From NCBI GenBank assembly GCA_028023455.1, contig JAQFVV010012396.1:24697330-24761329 (forward strand): a DNA stretch of 64,000 nucleotides, read 5' to 3'. Positions 49,165 to 63,600 of the stretch are shown piece by piece; position 1 is the stretch's first letter, and the number at the start of each line of letters is the position of its first letter. Source of the DNA: Epiperipatus broadwayi. Lineage: Eukaryota; Onychophora; Udeonychophora; Euonychophora; Peripatidae. The notes under the pieces were generated by a model. The model saw only the letters and a program-made list of their open reading frames with translations, did not search any database and had not been told where the DNA came from. The translations under genes were made by a program, and so were the position numbers.

Positions 49165-50908
49165 AAAATTGTAAAATATTAAGATTTTTTTGAAGATTGA
49201 TAGTTATGCTAGCTATAGAGTTAAAGTCAGTGGTGTATGAAAGTATAAGCTAGATGTCATAGTAACCAAGGTGTATTATTATTGACAATCACCATTAGAA
49301 AAGAAATAAAAAAAAATTGCTGCCATAAGTTTGTCTTTTTTTATATATATTTGCAAAATCATTATTTGACTTGATTCCATTAAAGAATAGCAGAGTAGAG
49401 GGAAAGTTGCAATATTGGGGAATTTGATTTTCTCCTGCTTAATACTTCCTGATAAACCATATGTAGGAAGAAAGAAAATCATCAATAGGCATACTTTTGA
49501 AGAGAAATCACTAGGAAAATGAATACCTACTTCTATCATGGAAATCAACTTAAAGATTATCTAAAACATCTGAAATAATTGTCATATTCCATTGGTCCAT
49601 CTCATTCTACCAGGACAAGAGAACACTCAAGAAAATTAACTTAAAATGGTTTCAGAATTCATATATTTGTCATTAAAGGTTGTCTTACATATTGATTTAA
49701 TCCACTCAAGGATAGGTAAAGATGTGTCTGATAAGTATCTATTTTCAAAGAAAAAAAGATACTAAATGGTAATTGATGTGATTGTTTTTTTTAAATTAAA
49801 ATGTATACAATTGATTTTAAATTTCAATTTATCAAGATAAATAATAAGACATTAGGTATCATTTATTATTATATATTTTTTGTTGTTCTTTAATTTATAT
49901 GCATTATGTACATATACGATATACATAGTATACAATGAATGTTTTATAATAAATTTAATATGATTCTTTATGCAGACCATTTACAGATATATGCATTTAT
50001 TTTTTAGTGAATAATTTATACCTTCATCATAAGATATATTTGATAGGTAGACCATTATGTAAATATTTTATATATATCATATGTGTGTATTTCGTTATAT
50101 ATGAGATTAGGAGTTTCCTTTTTTATTCATGAAAGTTTATTATATTAAGAATAGTATAGTCTAGTGATACAGTCTTATTAAATTAGCAGAATTAACTGTG
50201 ACACAGTTGAATGTTTTAATTGTTTTGTCCATAATTGAACCCCTATTGTAAATAATTAATCTAAGAAGTTGACATTTGAATTTTAAAAGAGAAGTATAAT
50301 TCTAAAAAAAAGATGTATTCATATTTAGCACAATATGAGAATGTTGATATTTTTGATTGAAAAGTTAATGTGATCCCATCTTGAAGAACGTATCTATGAT
50401 TTTGAACCATACTATTTTAAAAAAAGTTTAATATTATTATTTATTGATCATTGCATTTTTCTTATGTTAACCCTTCTGTACTCTGACAGACTTATTTGTT
50501 CTCACTAGATTTAAGTTTTCAACTTTCATTTTGATATTAAATCATTATTATTTATTAGAATATAATAACTCATTTGATAAATAATTTTGTTTAGAAATAA
50601 AATTTAGAAAACTATATTTTATTTCAATAATTATTTTAAAAATTATATTTTAGTAAAAACAAAATGCTGTCACATCATCAAACTTTAGGTGAAGCCAATT
50701 CAATTTGAAAAATGATGAAATCTTCTTTGTTTCATGCTTGATTTAAAAATTTGAACAAATTTTTTTAACAACTAATAAATCCATCAATTTATGTTTTAAT
50801 GGTTTACATTTTTTTGTATTTTTATATTGCTGAATATTATAACAATCTGCAGTGACCTCATTGCTAGAAAGCTGTATTTTCCACAACCGTAATCTCTACA
50901 ATAACAAT

Positions 50909-51275
50909 ATTCAGAAGAAAATATTTTTTTATATTTAAAAATAAAACATTTCTGTAAAAAATGAATATGTAATAATACTTATTTTTGATTTTTAATAACT
51001 AGTACACAATTAGATACAAATATAATCATAAACATTCCAAAAAATCAAGTTTTTAGACTATTATAATATTTTCTCAATGATCATAATATTTCCACAAAAT
51101 ACACTCAGCAAAGTTCATACATTCAGAAGAAAATATTCTTTTATATTTAAAAATAAAACATAATTGTTACATAATTAGATACAAATATAATAATAAACTT
51201 TCCAAAAAAAATCAAGTTTTTGGACCATTGTAATATTTTCTCAATGATCATAATATTTCTGCAAAATACACTCAG
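50909..51275 (+). repeat. Two-copy tandem duplication
   Basis: ATTCAGAAGAAAATATT begins copies at 50909 and 51121. The first is about 200 bases; the second lacks about 45 internal bases. Both end near AAAATACACTCAG. Substitutions between them show moderate age. Confidence 0.8.
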
Positions 51276-52763
51276 AACTCATCAAACCATGGTTAAAGTT
51301 CATTTGTAATACTGATTATTCGATTTTCCCCATCAGCATTTGATTTTTTGGAACTAAAATATTAGAAAATAAATAAGCAACAATTTTAATGCCATAAAAA
51401 AGTTTCACAAAATTTTCACCAGGGAAAAAATTCAAATTTATTTGCTAGAAATATTCTACACTGCTTGTGCATGAAGATAAATTTACAGGTTAAAGTGCAA
51501 CTTGTCCTCATTCAGATACAGACATCAGTCAATAGATATTAACAAATGTTATGAATATCAACAGTATTGAAGTCATTGTAAAAACTTGTAAAAGAAATAG
51601 ATATATAGTGCTTGATTATTACTATAGCCATTTTAAAAAAAGAATAAATATAAATTATAATAAAAATATATCACTTGTGAATTTGTGATTTATTTATTTT
51701 TTATCTCTTATCAGTACATGGAGTCATTATACAATACTTGATGTTAATATAATTATTTTATATTTGAGAACATTTAAATGCTCATGTTTATTTGCATAAG
51801 CACTAACAAGTTACTACACTGTTTAACATTAAGAATTTTAGAAATATTAATAAATTATTTATAGCTAGCATTTGCAAATATAAACTAGATTCAATGAAAT
51901 ATTTCCTTTGTTTCTATTTTATATTATGATGAGAAATCAAGTGCCACTAATTATGCGAGACCCTGAGAGTAGATTAATTAAGAGTTGAGAAAGGTTGTAA
52001 AATGAATATGTTCTTTTGCTTATATTATGAGTTCAGTTTATGTAATCATAAGTTATTTCATTAGCTAACCCATTATATTTTTAACAGTTAAGAAATATGG
52101 ACATATCATTGAGCAAGTTTCCTGTTCTCTATTTATTTATTATATAAGTAGAAAGCCATTATTTGTAATGATGATTTAGAGGTTTAGGATTTAGAAAACT
52201 AACTTACTGTCTTTGATTCCAGTTTTATGCTGTTCAATTCAAAGTATTGTTTTTTTTATATTTTGTTCTTACAATTTGGAAGTTGTAATTTATGGGGCAT
52301 GCTGAAATCTCTCTTTACATATACTATTACATTTTGGCAACTAGTGTGGAGCATGTCTTTCTTCATGACTCCATGGTACCTATGCATACCATTACAATAT
52401 ATATACATATTAAATTGAAGATTCTCACATGCTACAGATATAAATAAAATATTATCCAGATACATCCATGTATATTTTTTTGAATATATATAAACCAATG
52501 TTTCAAACAAGTGAACTGATCATCAATGGCTAATCATTATTATAAGTTAATTGTAGAGGCATTGTAAACACTGGCATATACCAACAATGAACATTTTGTT
52601 AATAGAAAATAAAATAATAATTATGAAAAATTATTTAGATTAATAAGGCTTTTAAAATAATTTCCAAATAGAATGAAATTTTCATGTATCATTACATTTG
52701 TTGATACAATCTGATCTTTTAAAGATCTCAATGGCTTCTTTTACCTGATGTTGTTGGAGAGGT

Positions 52764-52764
52764 T

Positions 52765-52796
<32 letters not shown>

Positions 52797-52797
52797 A
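52764..52797. repeat. (CA)n(TA)n microsatellite
   Basis: A CA run passes directly into a TA run. Confidence 0.9.
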
Positions 52798-53625
52798 ACC
52801 AATTAAACATTGGTTTAAATATTTTTTCCAATAAATTATACACAGATATTTATACATTGTTTTAAAACCATTTCACTCTACTATTTTTCTTTTAACAACT
52901 ACAACAAGCCTTTTCCATCCTCAACGATTCAGTATAGTTTATTATCTCATTGTTCTGTCTCAAATTGTATTTTTTTTTTAAATTTTCTTTTGGTATACAG
53001 TCATAAATTATTTTTTTTTGCATCAAGTTCATATTTCTTTATTTTTTTCAGTATTTGCAATAAAATTACAAAATCATTATAAATTTGTAATTCAATAGAT
53101 TTTATTTCTGGTCAAAGCAGTATTAAGCTGTAAAATAGCTACAATTGTTTAATATTTTCTGTATAATGGATATTCCCTATTTATTGAAATATACATTTGT
53201 ATTTATTGATTTTTTTATATGTGAAAACACTTTGTGTTTTCTGAAACTTTTGTTTAATTTTAATCAATAAATCATTTCATTATTAAATAGTAAACAGTTA
53301 AAGTGCATTCATTAAAAAAACTTTTTTTAATCACAAATATGTTTTATTTTAAAGTGTGAGGCTAGTAATAATTATTTTCAGTCTGTTTTTATTTTTCCAC
53401 TGATTTTGTATGCAAGTGATATTTTTTTAGTTTTAAAGTTATCTATGTAAACATAATTGTTAACTTTTTCATCTTTATTTAAATTAAATAGAATGGCCAT
53501 AAAAAAAGTTTAAACCTAGCAAAATCAATTTTTCTCAGATTTTTTAAAGAATATTTTCAAATGGGATGAATTTATTTCACAAAATTTTTTAATACACTCT
53601 GTCAGATAATGATTCAAAAATAAGT

Positions 53626-53840
53626 GGCATTACCTAGAAATTGAAGATAGCTTACATAATTGTTATTTACATGCAGTTTGATTTTTATTAATCACAAATA
53701 TGAACATAGTATAGCTTTTATACTAATTTTTAAAGGCATTGCATAAAAAATGAAGATAACTTACATAATAGTTATTTACCTGGAGTTTGATTTTCACTAT
53801 CCATGAATCTGATGAACATATCTTATGCTAATTTTGAAAA
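53626..53840 (+). repeat. Diverged two-copy tandem repeat of about 107 bases
   Basis: Units starting GGCATTAC (53626) and GGCATTGC (53735) share GAAGATAxCTTACATAAT, GTTATTTACxTGxAGTTTGATTTT and CTAATTTT in order. Confidence 0.7.
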
Positions 53841-56800
53841 ATCAATTATGCAATCTTATTGATAATAGTACATGTTGATATTAACTATAAATTATATCAA
53901 TTGCACTTCTTCCAATCCCTAAATGATTAGAAATCAATACAAATGCATGCAAATAATTTATAAGTGAATTTATAATCAAAAATTCTCAAATGCAATAACC
54001 AATCATGTATATTGCAACATCAATTGTTCTTATTTATTACCTATGGATAAGTATTGTAGAAAATGGATTTGTGAATCTGTATTTTTTTCTTAGCAGCATA
54101 CAATAACACATATAAATACTTATTCAAAAAAAAAATATTATTAAACATTAAAATTGTATATTCTGAGTATGTAAATAGATTAGTAACATTTTCCAGACGA
54201 ATAATAATTTGTCCTGTTAATTCCACAAATTATATTTGGAATCTTTGCTACAAGTCTAGGAAAAAGGGATCTATTTGAAAAATTATTATGACCAAAAAAT
54301 GGTAGTAGCTATATCTATAAACACTGCCACTTTTTATTTATGTCTCTGTAAGAAAATATTGCATTTGGTCATTGTAACTTCACATATAATAAAGTTACTG
54401 CTCTGTAATTCATTCTGAAACATTCCATCTCCATGCTTTCTGTGCAAATCAAAACAAATTGAGATTTCTCCAAATAATTTTTGCTGACTGAATTTAAAAA
54501 TTACATTAAAAGATCTCACTGTTCAAATATTTTAGTAATAAAATTATTTAATAAAAACTTTATGAATGAAAACATTTTTTTATTATTTAGAACTATTACA
54601 AAATAATGTCAGAATTCCCAAAATATAAAATGAAAATAATAATAAAATAATTTGATCTATTAAATGAATTAGACAATAATAATCAGAATCATTATTAAAA
54701 TATCATTGATGGATCTAAAATGGACATTGCTAATATATTATTGAAATTTAAATCACTTAAGATGAACAATTTTTCTTTAAAATATAATTTATACTTTTAG
54801 GAAGTTAAAAAAATCTTGAATCAGAGATGAATATGACATCATCAAATATTGAATATGACATCATCAAATATTGAAACAGAAATGCTTCAAGATTAGGAAA
54901 AAATAATGATCCTATTGTATTAACAAATAAATATCCTGTTAAACATAAAAAATATATACTTCAATCGATAAAACTTATATTTGAAAAACATGCAGACTAA
55001 TTCATTGGGCACTAGATTATAATAAATAAAGATCATGCAACCTCTGGTTCCCAAAAAATATCAAATTTATTCATTAGGATTTGAAAAACAAGAAAATGTT
55101 AAAAAGCAAAACAACTACACACAAACACAAAAACAAACAAACACATAATCATAATTTTTAATTAAAACGTGGAAGACTATTTTTAAATAATAAAAAAAGC
55201 ACTCTCTTAGTGCAATGTTTGATAAAAATATGTCACAAAGTTTGCACTAACTGTTTTGATTATATTTTTTAAGCAATATTATATTAATTTCATGTCATAA
55301 AATTTTGTTTAACTCCATTTCATCCATTAACATTTAGTATATATCAACAATATGCAATCTCTTCTTCAATGTAATATATATTATTGTTGAGGGATTCAAT
55401 CCTAACTAATAATTGTTAAATATTAGAAAGTTGACCATTTATTATAAATCCACATTATGTTTTTCACCAAAACAAAAAATTATATATAAGCTGTAAATGA
55501 TTCACATATTAGTTTTCAACCACGTTGAATTTAAAATAGATATTTAAATATGTAAATCTTCATCCTTCCACAATTTTAAAATACTATATTTGAATTGATA
55601 TATGTGTATCAGCAACTTATTCATATTATTCATGCTGTAAGCCTAATTTTATTTTATTTTTACAACAAACCATTTAAATTTCATCAAGTTTTATTAATTG
55701 CATTAACACAATGTTATACATTAATTTATATCCTGCAATAATACAGAGTGATTTAAATATCAAGAGTTTTTAAAAATTGCAAAGAATATTTTTTACTTTG
55801 TCAACAAGCAACTCAAGAGTGCCAAATGATTTTCTTTCTCTCATTATTTTTTTTTTTTCTGTAACATAATATATTCCACTTTAATTAATTTTTTTTTGTT
55901 CTCCTGAACTGCATTTTTAATATTTTCTTTATTACCATCCATCACTTTTTCTAAGCACAATGAGTTCAGTGTGGCACTTAACATGGACATTCACATATGA
56001 TCCACATTAATTTATAAAAATAATACAAAAATATTTTCAGATCAATTGCACTTAAAATAATCTGTGAAAGTCTGTGCTCATAGCCTGTCCATTACATATT
56101 TATTTCAGAAAAATTAACCTATTCCTACTTGAACCAATACAAACTACTTTGTATTTGTAACTATCATTTATCTTTTATTAACCAATTCAATAAAAAAATA
56201 AATCTCAAAATGGAATTTTGAAGAATTTTAATCAAATCCATATGCCATCAATTAAAACCTTACACTGAAACAAATATACAAAAATAAATAAAATATTTTA
56301 ATGGAATACTTATTAACAACAACAGCAACAACAACAGAAACCTAATATATTTTTTATCAATCTACATGACTGATCAAAAAATTACATATGATAGATATTG
56401 TGATATAGATATTGAAAGCATTCATTTCTTCAAAAATAAAAAATAAAAATGCTTTTATCAGCATAAAAACAACAGTAAATTTACGACTATTTTAAAGTTG
56501 AGTTATAATTTTATGCCTATCCTAAATTACCTCTCTTGCATTTAATTTCAGATGTGAAGTATAAGAATCATAAAACAGAAAATAATTTCAAATATAATTT
56601 TTATATAGAATTAATACATTGAAGTATTCAGGCTAATTTCAACTTCATTATTTTGCATCTTAACTAAATAGCTAGGTATTTTCTACAATGCTAAAATTAC
56701 TTGCAAATACAATTTTTTCATTTAAATGGGTTGAATCCAAAGTTCTATGCAGATGAGTTGTAATAATATTAATAAAGATTTTGTTTAGAATTAAAAGATT

Positions 56801-57257
56801 ACTAATAATTTTCTATCTTTTACTATTTTTTTTATGTTAAACATTAATATAAATACTTCAACAAACTGATATATGTTTAATATTTGAGGATTTTTATATC
56901 TTTAACAATAATTACTCTACTAAGAAATAGATAATAAATCCATCATCTTCAGCAACTTTTCCATTCTTCATAGATTTAATTACAAATGTCATAACTTTAT
57001 TTATAGTTAATTGATATTTCCAAAGTTGTAACTGTAGGATTTTCTTTTTTTTTTTGGTTTTTTAAAATTACTATGTTGTTCTTTATGGAACTCTTCCATA
57101 CTTTTTCTGATACCGTTCTTTTTAGTTATAATTGTGCTATATATATATATATCATTAAAAGCTAATCAACACTTAGACAATCCCAATATCAATAACAATC
57201 AACAATCTCAAACTGTTGTCATGGCAAGCTCTTTTTAACAATAAAGATGAAATAATA

Positions 57258-57698
57258 GGATTTGAATACAAACATTCAATCTTTCTTCAGTCATTTACTT
57301 TATCTCATATAACTGACACACATGACCACACACATGCAAAAAAATAAATGATATCTAATATATGTATTTCACACTGAACCAGCACTGATCAGTGATCATT
57401 ATCTGTATAATCAATGCTTGGTTTACATTAAGATAGAAAATCTTCACACTTTAATGGACAAGCTTCAATATACTCCACTCTTCAACTCTTCAGACATTCA
57501 TACCATTGAAAATCTGATGATGTAACACCCAAATCCCTTGTTAATGCCAACATTATTGTCATGATGAATGTAGGTTCAGCAATGAAATACATATATTGAA
57601 GATTTATCTTTTACGCATGTGTGTGATCATGTATATTGGTTGTATGAGATAGAGTGGATGGCTGAAGAGACCTTGAAAGTCTATGTTCAAATCCCAAA
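57258..57698. mobile_element. MITE-like element with about 125-base inverted ends
   Basis: The left arm (57258-57383) starts GGATTTGAATACAAAC. The right arm (57573-57698), read in reverse, starts GGATTTGAACATAGAC. They align over about 125 bases, sharing TATCTCATA, CACACACATGC and ATATATGTATTTCA in order. The centre is less AT-rich (CTTCAATATACTCCACTC). No coding capacity. A related piece is at 63262-63600. Confidence 0.65.
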
Positions 57699-57719
57699 TA
57701 TTAGATCTAGACTCTTGGT

Positions 57720-57742
57720 ATATGAAATATACTTGTATTTAA

Positions 57743-57781
<39 letters not shown>

Positions 57782-57800
57782 ATACAAGTATATTTCATAT

Positions 57801-57838
<38 letters not shown>
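57720..57838. repeat. (TA)n tracts with a perfect palindrome
   Basis: ATGAAATATACTTGTATTT (from 57722) and its reverse complement AAATACAAGTATATTTCAT (to about 57799) flank a (TA)n tract, followed by a second (TA)n tract to 57838. The arms could extrude as a cruciform. Confidence 0.8.
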
Positions 57839-57840
<2 letters not shown>

Positions 57841-60800
57841 AACCTAGTGTTATTGACACTTGGTTTATTTAGCATTATTTCCACAGGAAAAACAATGCAA
57901 TCCTTTTCTAGGAAATAAAAAGTAAAATAATAATAATATTAAGTGATTAATAAAATATGCTATTTACTCACTTTAACGTGTTTTAAGTCAAACAACTAAT
58001 AAATTTGGTAATCCAAATTTCATTTTGAAGAAGAGCATAAATAATTTAGTTAAAATATGTTAACAATAAGAGCAATTTAATATAGTATAAAAGCACCTAT
58101 CATAAACAGTAATTGATTTTGGATGGGTAGAGGGGAGAGTGGATGAATGTCTTATCATAAAGCACAGTAACTTCTGATAATTTTTTTTAATTATTTAGAT
58201 AATAATGTATACAGAATTATACATCAATAAGAAGCATTATTATTGAAAGATATTTATTATTTTTCATTATTTGTCAAATTATCTTGTAATCCATTTAAAT
58301 TATACAGAAATATATAACTGTAATAAGTTTTTTTTTCCTTTCCTTTGTTTATGTATAATTAAATAATTATTTTTCTGTCAGAGGTCGCTAAAAGAAGACC
58401 GGGAAATTTTGTAGAAAAAGTAGTCTGACATAAGTTTTACAAGAGGAAGCAGTGCTGAAATTCGATAACAAATTTTTATATTTTTTTTGCAGAAATAATT
58501 ATAATTCAAGTAACATTTTAACAATACCATGTCTAGCTAAAATATTTTGATAGGACATCCATAAGCTTCTATTGCTCTACCTATTTTAAAGCTTTTTATA
58601 CACAAAATGTGCTATCTTATGCTAAAGTTTGAGATCACCGTATTGACTACAGCAATCACAGAAAATATCATTATAGTTAAACTAAGCAATATCAGTAATT
58701 TCCAAGAAATAATTAATTATTTGTTAACTTTACCTTATTTAATAATCTTTTCATGGTATAAAAGAAAAATTATAATTAAAAGACATATTATAAAAGCCAA
58801 GGAAAGTTAACCAAAAAGTTTCGCGCTCTTTCTAACCGAAATTGTCTGCTTTAGAAAATAATGCAAGTTCCCCACGTTAAAATCTGTTTTATTCACTGAA
58901 AATTATCTAGAAATAATATAAATAATAAATGATATTTACTTATGCACCTGCATATTTTTTAAAAAGAAATATAAATTTTCTCAAGGCAAATATCGGAAAA
59001 TTTGTATGTGTGCATTTACGGAGAATTCATTATTAAAGAAAAATTATAATTCCTAGAGTAGGAATAAAAACTATAAACACTAATGATTTAATTATAACCC
59101 TAAAATAATATGTTATATTATACATCAATGGGAGTCATTAAAAAACTTTATATCCACGTAAGTCAGCTGCAGATCTTCTAAAAATAATATTTTGGAAAAT
59201 TCGCGCACTCTTTTATTCATAAGCCAGCTAGCTAAAAATGATACGTATCGCCAATAGTAAAAAGAAAAGAATTGTATATGTGTGTGTTATCGTTTAGAAT
59301 AAAATGTTCGTCTACGTTAAAATATGTATTGTTTTCTTGGATCCCAAAATTATAGCAGTTAATTCAAGGAAGAATTAAAATCCACACTGCTATGTTTTTC
59401 TTTGCCTAATATTAAGTGCACCAGGATGGAGGCAACTTTTTATAAATGAAATAATAGGAATTGTATATGTGTGTGTTATCGTTTAGAATAAAATATTCGT
59501 AATGTTAAAATCTGTATTGTTTTCTTGGATCCCAAAAATTATAGCAGTTAATTCAAGGAAGAATTAAAATCCACGCTGCTACGTTTTCTTTTGCCTACTA
59601 TTAAGTACACCAGAATGAAGGCAACTTTTTATAAATGAAATAATAAAATGTGTTTCTTGTTTAAATTTGCTTCGTGAACTACGAATGAATCAAGTTCTTC
59701 ATCTGGATAAAGTGCCCAACGGAAAACATTTTTTTTTTTTTTAGTAATATTATAAGCACTTGTTAAGTAATGATTTTTTTTACTAATTTGTAAAATTATG
59801 TGTATTTTTTTTTATATCAGCAGGTTAAAGGATATATATTCAAGCAATATTTAAATGACTTTGTAATCATAAAGGTATGTTTTTACGTAATTATTCTAGG
59901 TTAAATTTATATTTGACATAAAAAAAAAATATATATTATTTTTTTTATAAAATGTGTTTACTTATGATATGTAATTATGAGTATCAATTTGGATGTTATA
60001 TGCGTGGAAGAGGAAAAATTTAGATACTTAAGAGGTAAAATATCTAGTTAAAATTATCAGAAGTAATTAAAGAGAAGTGCTATACAAAATATTACTTATT
60101 TAAAGTACGAAACAAATTTATACTATATTAATTAAGGAACTTATTCCCAATTATTCTTTATTAACGCATTCACTTGGTTTAGTTCAAAATACTATACTTC
60201 TTATTATTTGTTGAATGTTTCTTTGGCAAAAGTGAAAATTATTATTGTATTCTGTGGTATCCATTGATATCAGACGCTGATCTAAGTATACCCCGGAACA
60301 TAAATTTAGTGTAATTAGTGTATTTGCTTGTCTTGCCCCGATATAGCATTGGTATAGGCTTAATATGCGCCTAAGTAATAATTGTAATGTATCTATTTTG
60401 TGGGATAGAAAATAATCTCCCCAAAAGCTTTATTTTCCATGAGGGGAATAGAAAAATCTTGTATTCGGGTATGTTCATAACCCAATTGATCGCTTCTCAG
60501 AGTAGGATGATCAATACTTTATATAGTATTTAGGGTATTTCATTCGTTAAAATCCCAGGAGAGAATTATATTTGGTGTGTGCTCCTATTATGCCCAATTA
60601 AGAGACAAGGACCCACCAAACTATTTTAATATAGTAGTTAACTCTACTGCCCTTCGGTGTTATTCCTTATTCCTCATGAGAAGATAGAGATAATTCCACC
60701 ACGGAAGGTGTTGAATATTGTGTTTATTTAGAAAGTTATGGCAAGATAATGGGTATATTGGAGGTTAATTCCTCAAGCTCCATTTAGTATTAATAGCGTG

Positions 60801-63261
60801 CTAAGTATATATGATCAATGTCTGAATTGTGCGACGGAATAGTGCTGGTAATCCACACGTAAGTCAATGGAGAGAGTAAGTTTTAAAATTGCGTGATTAA
60901 AAATTTTCATTTGCCAATAGAGGGTTCAAATATTAGGTTTAAGTCAGGTTAATGATTAAGTAGCACTCACAATATAACTTATACTGAGAAAAACAGTGTG
61001 CATAACAACTTCAGTTGTTATTAAGGTAAACATTAAAATATTAAGTGTAAATTCTGATACGTAACCCATAAATTATAATAAGTTATCTAAATAAAAGCTA
61101 TCATTTAATTAAAGATATGATAATAAAAATTGGTTGTACGCAATGCCTAGAATCAGATTATTTTTGTTTTAAAACAGATCATTAGTCAATAAATTTAAGT
61201 AACCGTTCATATAAGATACACTAAACGAATAAGTTGATGTATCGATAATACTATTTATTTTGTTGTATTTAATTTACATAAACGTAAAAAGAAAATAAAG
61301 AAGTAGTTCGAATCCAAGTCTAAAAGTATAGATGTATTAATATTAGTTATATTTTGTTTTATCCATATGGGATCGAATAAATTGTATATGTTTGTTTATT
61401 ATGTTAATCATAAAAGATATTTTTGTTAAACCATCATAATAAGTTAGAATTTTGTTATAAGTTAATAATAAATTATCGTCTTGTTACAAGTTGTTTTGAG
61501 TCATTTTTCTTATGTGCTAAATAAAAGTGTATTGGCATAATACTTGCAATACTTTCTTGGGTCCAAAATCATTTATGAAATCTTAAATCCAAAACACCAG
61601 ATAGACAATTATAAGCAGATCAAAATATTTCATTATATTTTAATTTAATAAAAATTATTTTTGGAATTGAAAACTTCAGACCAAGACATTTTATTTTATT
61701 TTATATGGGTGTAAAATCACTTTATTCCCAAACTACTATTTTTGGTTGCACATTGTTGAATACCCATTTAAGGAAGTATCTAAGTAATAAATCTTATTTA
61801 AATTATTGTGTTGTCATGGATAATGGAAGGACACAAAAGCACCCTTGTCTTTTCATCATTCCGACTGAGATTCTGGATTTAAAAGGCTTTATTATTCAAA
61901 ATTACGCGTTGTTATTGAATATGGTGATCATCTCGTTAAATATTATATTAGTTAATGTGTGGATGCAGACACCTAGAATTTAAATAAGGTAAATGTTTCC
62001 TATAGCCAACCAGAAAGTCAGTCATATGCGACAACACAATACTGCCGAGCAATTTTCTTAAATATAACAGAGAACCCTGAGATTAGTGTCATTATTATAA
62101 GTGCTCTTAAATTAATAATTGATCAAATTCAGATCAATATTACAATCGTGGCATGGCTTAAGAGATTGAAACATCTAATTGTATAATAACCAAAAATATT
62201 GAGATCATATTGGCAAATTAATGAATATTTTGTTTTAGTCAGTAATATTAACAATGACATGAAAAATCATCATCATCATTGTCGAACAGTGCACGTACTT
62301 ACAGCCCAGAGAATGTGTTTTGGACAGGGAAAGAATATTAGTTTATTTTAAATTTTCTTTTTAAATTTATTTTATTAATGATATTTTTTTTTAAAATTCT
62401 GTCTCTGTCTGAACTGCATATCGCTGGAGCTGAATTATTGTAGAACTAACCTAACGTCGAGCAATTATTATTATTATTAAGCAAAGTAGAGTTTATTACC
62501 CGGACTAGACGAAGCGTAGCCAGAAGTTGAGGAGTTCCGGATGGATTTCATAATATAATTAGGAAACGTCTCTTTTTATTAGGTTAGAATATATATATAT
62601 GTTGTTGAAGTAACATTTTGTCAATACTAAAATTTTGCATTGTACTGTTGAGGCTTTTATATTTTGTTCTATAATTTTCCTTGACATTTCATCATTATTA
62701 TTTTTTAAAACCATTTTACTGGATTTCAGATATTACATTTTTCTAAATGAATAATTTAAAAATATTTTCATATTATCTTATTTCTTCACACATTTTCATG
62801 TTTCAACTAAAAGTATATGCTTTTTTTTTTTTAAAAAAAAAAGGACTTTCACAATATTTGACATTAGAAAAATACCAATTTACTTTCTGTAATGAAAACT
62901 ATTATATAAATTACAGATTGTAATACTTATTCTATGTTAGTCAAAATATAATATGGTTCTGGCGTATCTTTATTTATAGCTTTAATGTTCTTTCATATGG
63001 TTTTTTTTTTTTTAATTTCATAAAACTATTTTTTTTCTCACTTCTTTCTCCATATTCAACTGTACCCCAACACAACACTTTTATCATTCAATTGTTTTCC
63101 AATCCTAGCATTAAAATTATCCATGACAATTTTAATATGCCATTTATTATCATCAAAAATACTATATATTTATAAATCCTCTATTTTTTTCTCAAAATAA
63201 AATCTTATTGGTCCAAATATGTGAATTCTCTATTTGATATAGTTTATTGATTTCATATATA
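57839..63261. other. Non-coding region, partly less AT-rich
   Basis: No gene recognised. It holds a tandem duplication (59271-59647) and a GC-richer segment at about 60240-60880 with no coding frame. An open frame at 61705-61983 (92 codons) lacks any motif and is treated as chance. Polymorphic-looking T runs and TTA repeats occur near 62280 and 62470. Confidence 0.45.
59271..59647 (+). repeat. Two-copy tandem duplication of 189 bases
   Basis: ATTGTATATGTGTGTGTTATC starts unit one (59271) and unit two (59460). Both contain TTTTCTTGGATCCCAAAA and end GCAACTTTTTATAAATGAAA. Differences are few, so this is fairly recent. Confidence 0.88.
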
Positions 63262-63600
63262 GGGTATATGAGCAGAGACTTTCACACAACCCACCACTCT
63301 CCACACTATCTCATAACACTGATACACTTGAACACATATATGTTGAAAAGATAAATAATCACCAATATACATATTTCATGCTAAACCAGCAATCATCAGT
63401 TGGTCCAGATTATCATCTTCACACATATATGCTATAAGTGCTCAGATATATATTAAGATAGTCAATACTCACACTTTAATGGACAGGCTTCAATCTACTC
63501 CACACTCCAACTCTTCAACCATCCATCCAATTGAAAATCTGATGATGGAATCCTCAAAGGCCATCCTGAGGTCAAAATTCTTGTCACACTCATGTTGACC
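63262..63600. mobile_element. Partial relative of the 57.3-kb MITE-like element
   Basis: It shares in order with 57258-57560 the left-arm motif TATCTCATA, then AAACCAGCA, ACACTTTAATGGACA, CTTCAATxTACTCCAC and TTGAAAATCTGATGATG. The right inverted arm seen at 57573-57698 is not evident after 63600. Confidence 0.6.

Noticed and set aside
61705-61983. 92-codon frame beginning MGVKSLYSQ
   Set aside because: No domain, no splice or promoter context; length is within chance for the number of frames here.
57839-62590. A complete solo LTR starting TGTAACC
   Set aside because: No matching CA end followed by ATAT could be found.
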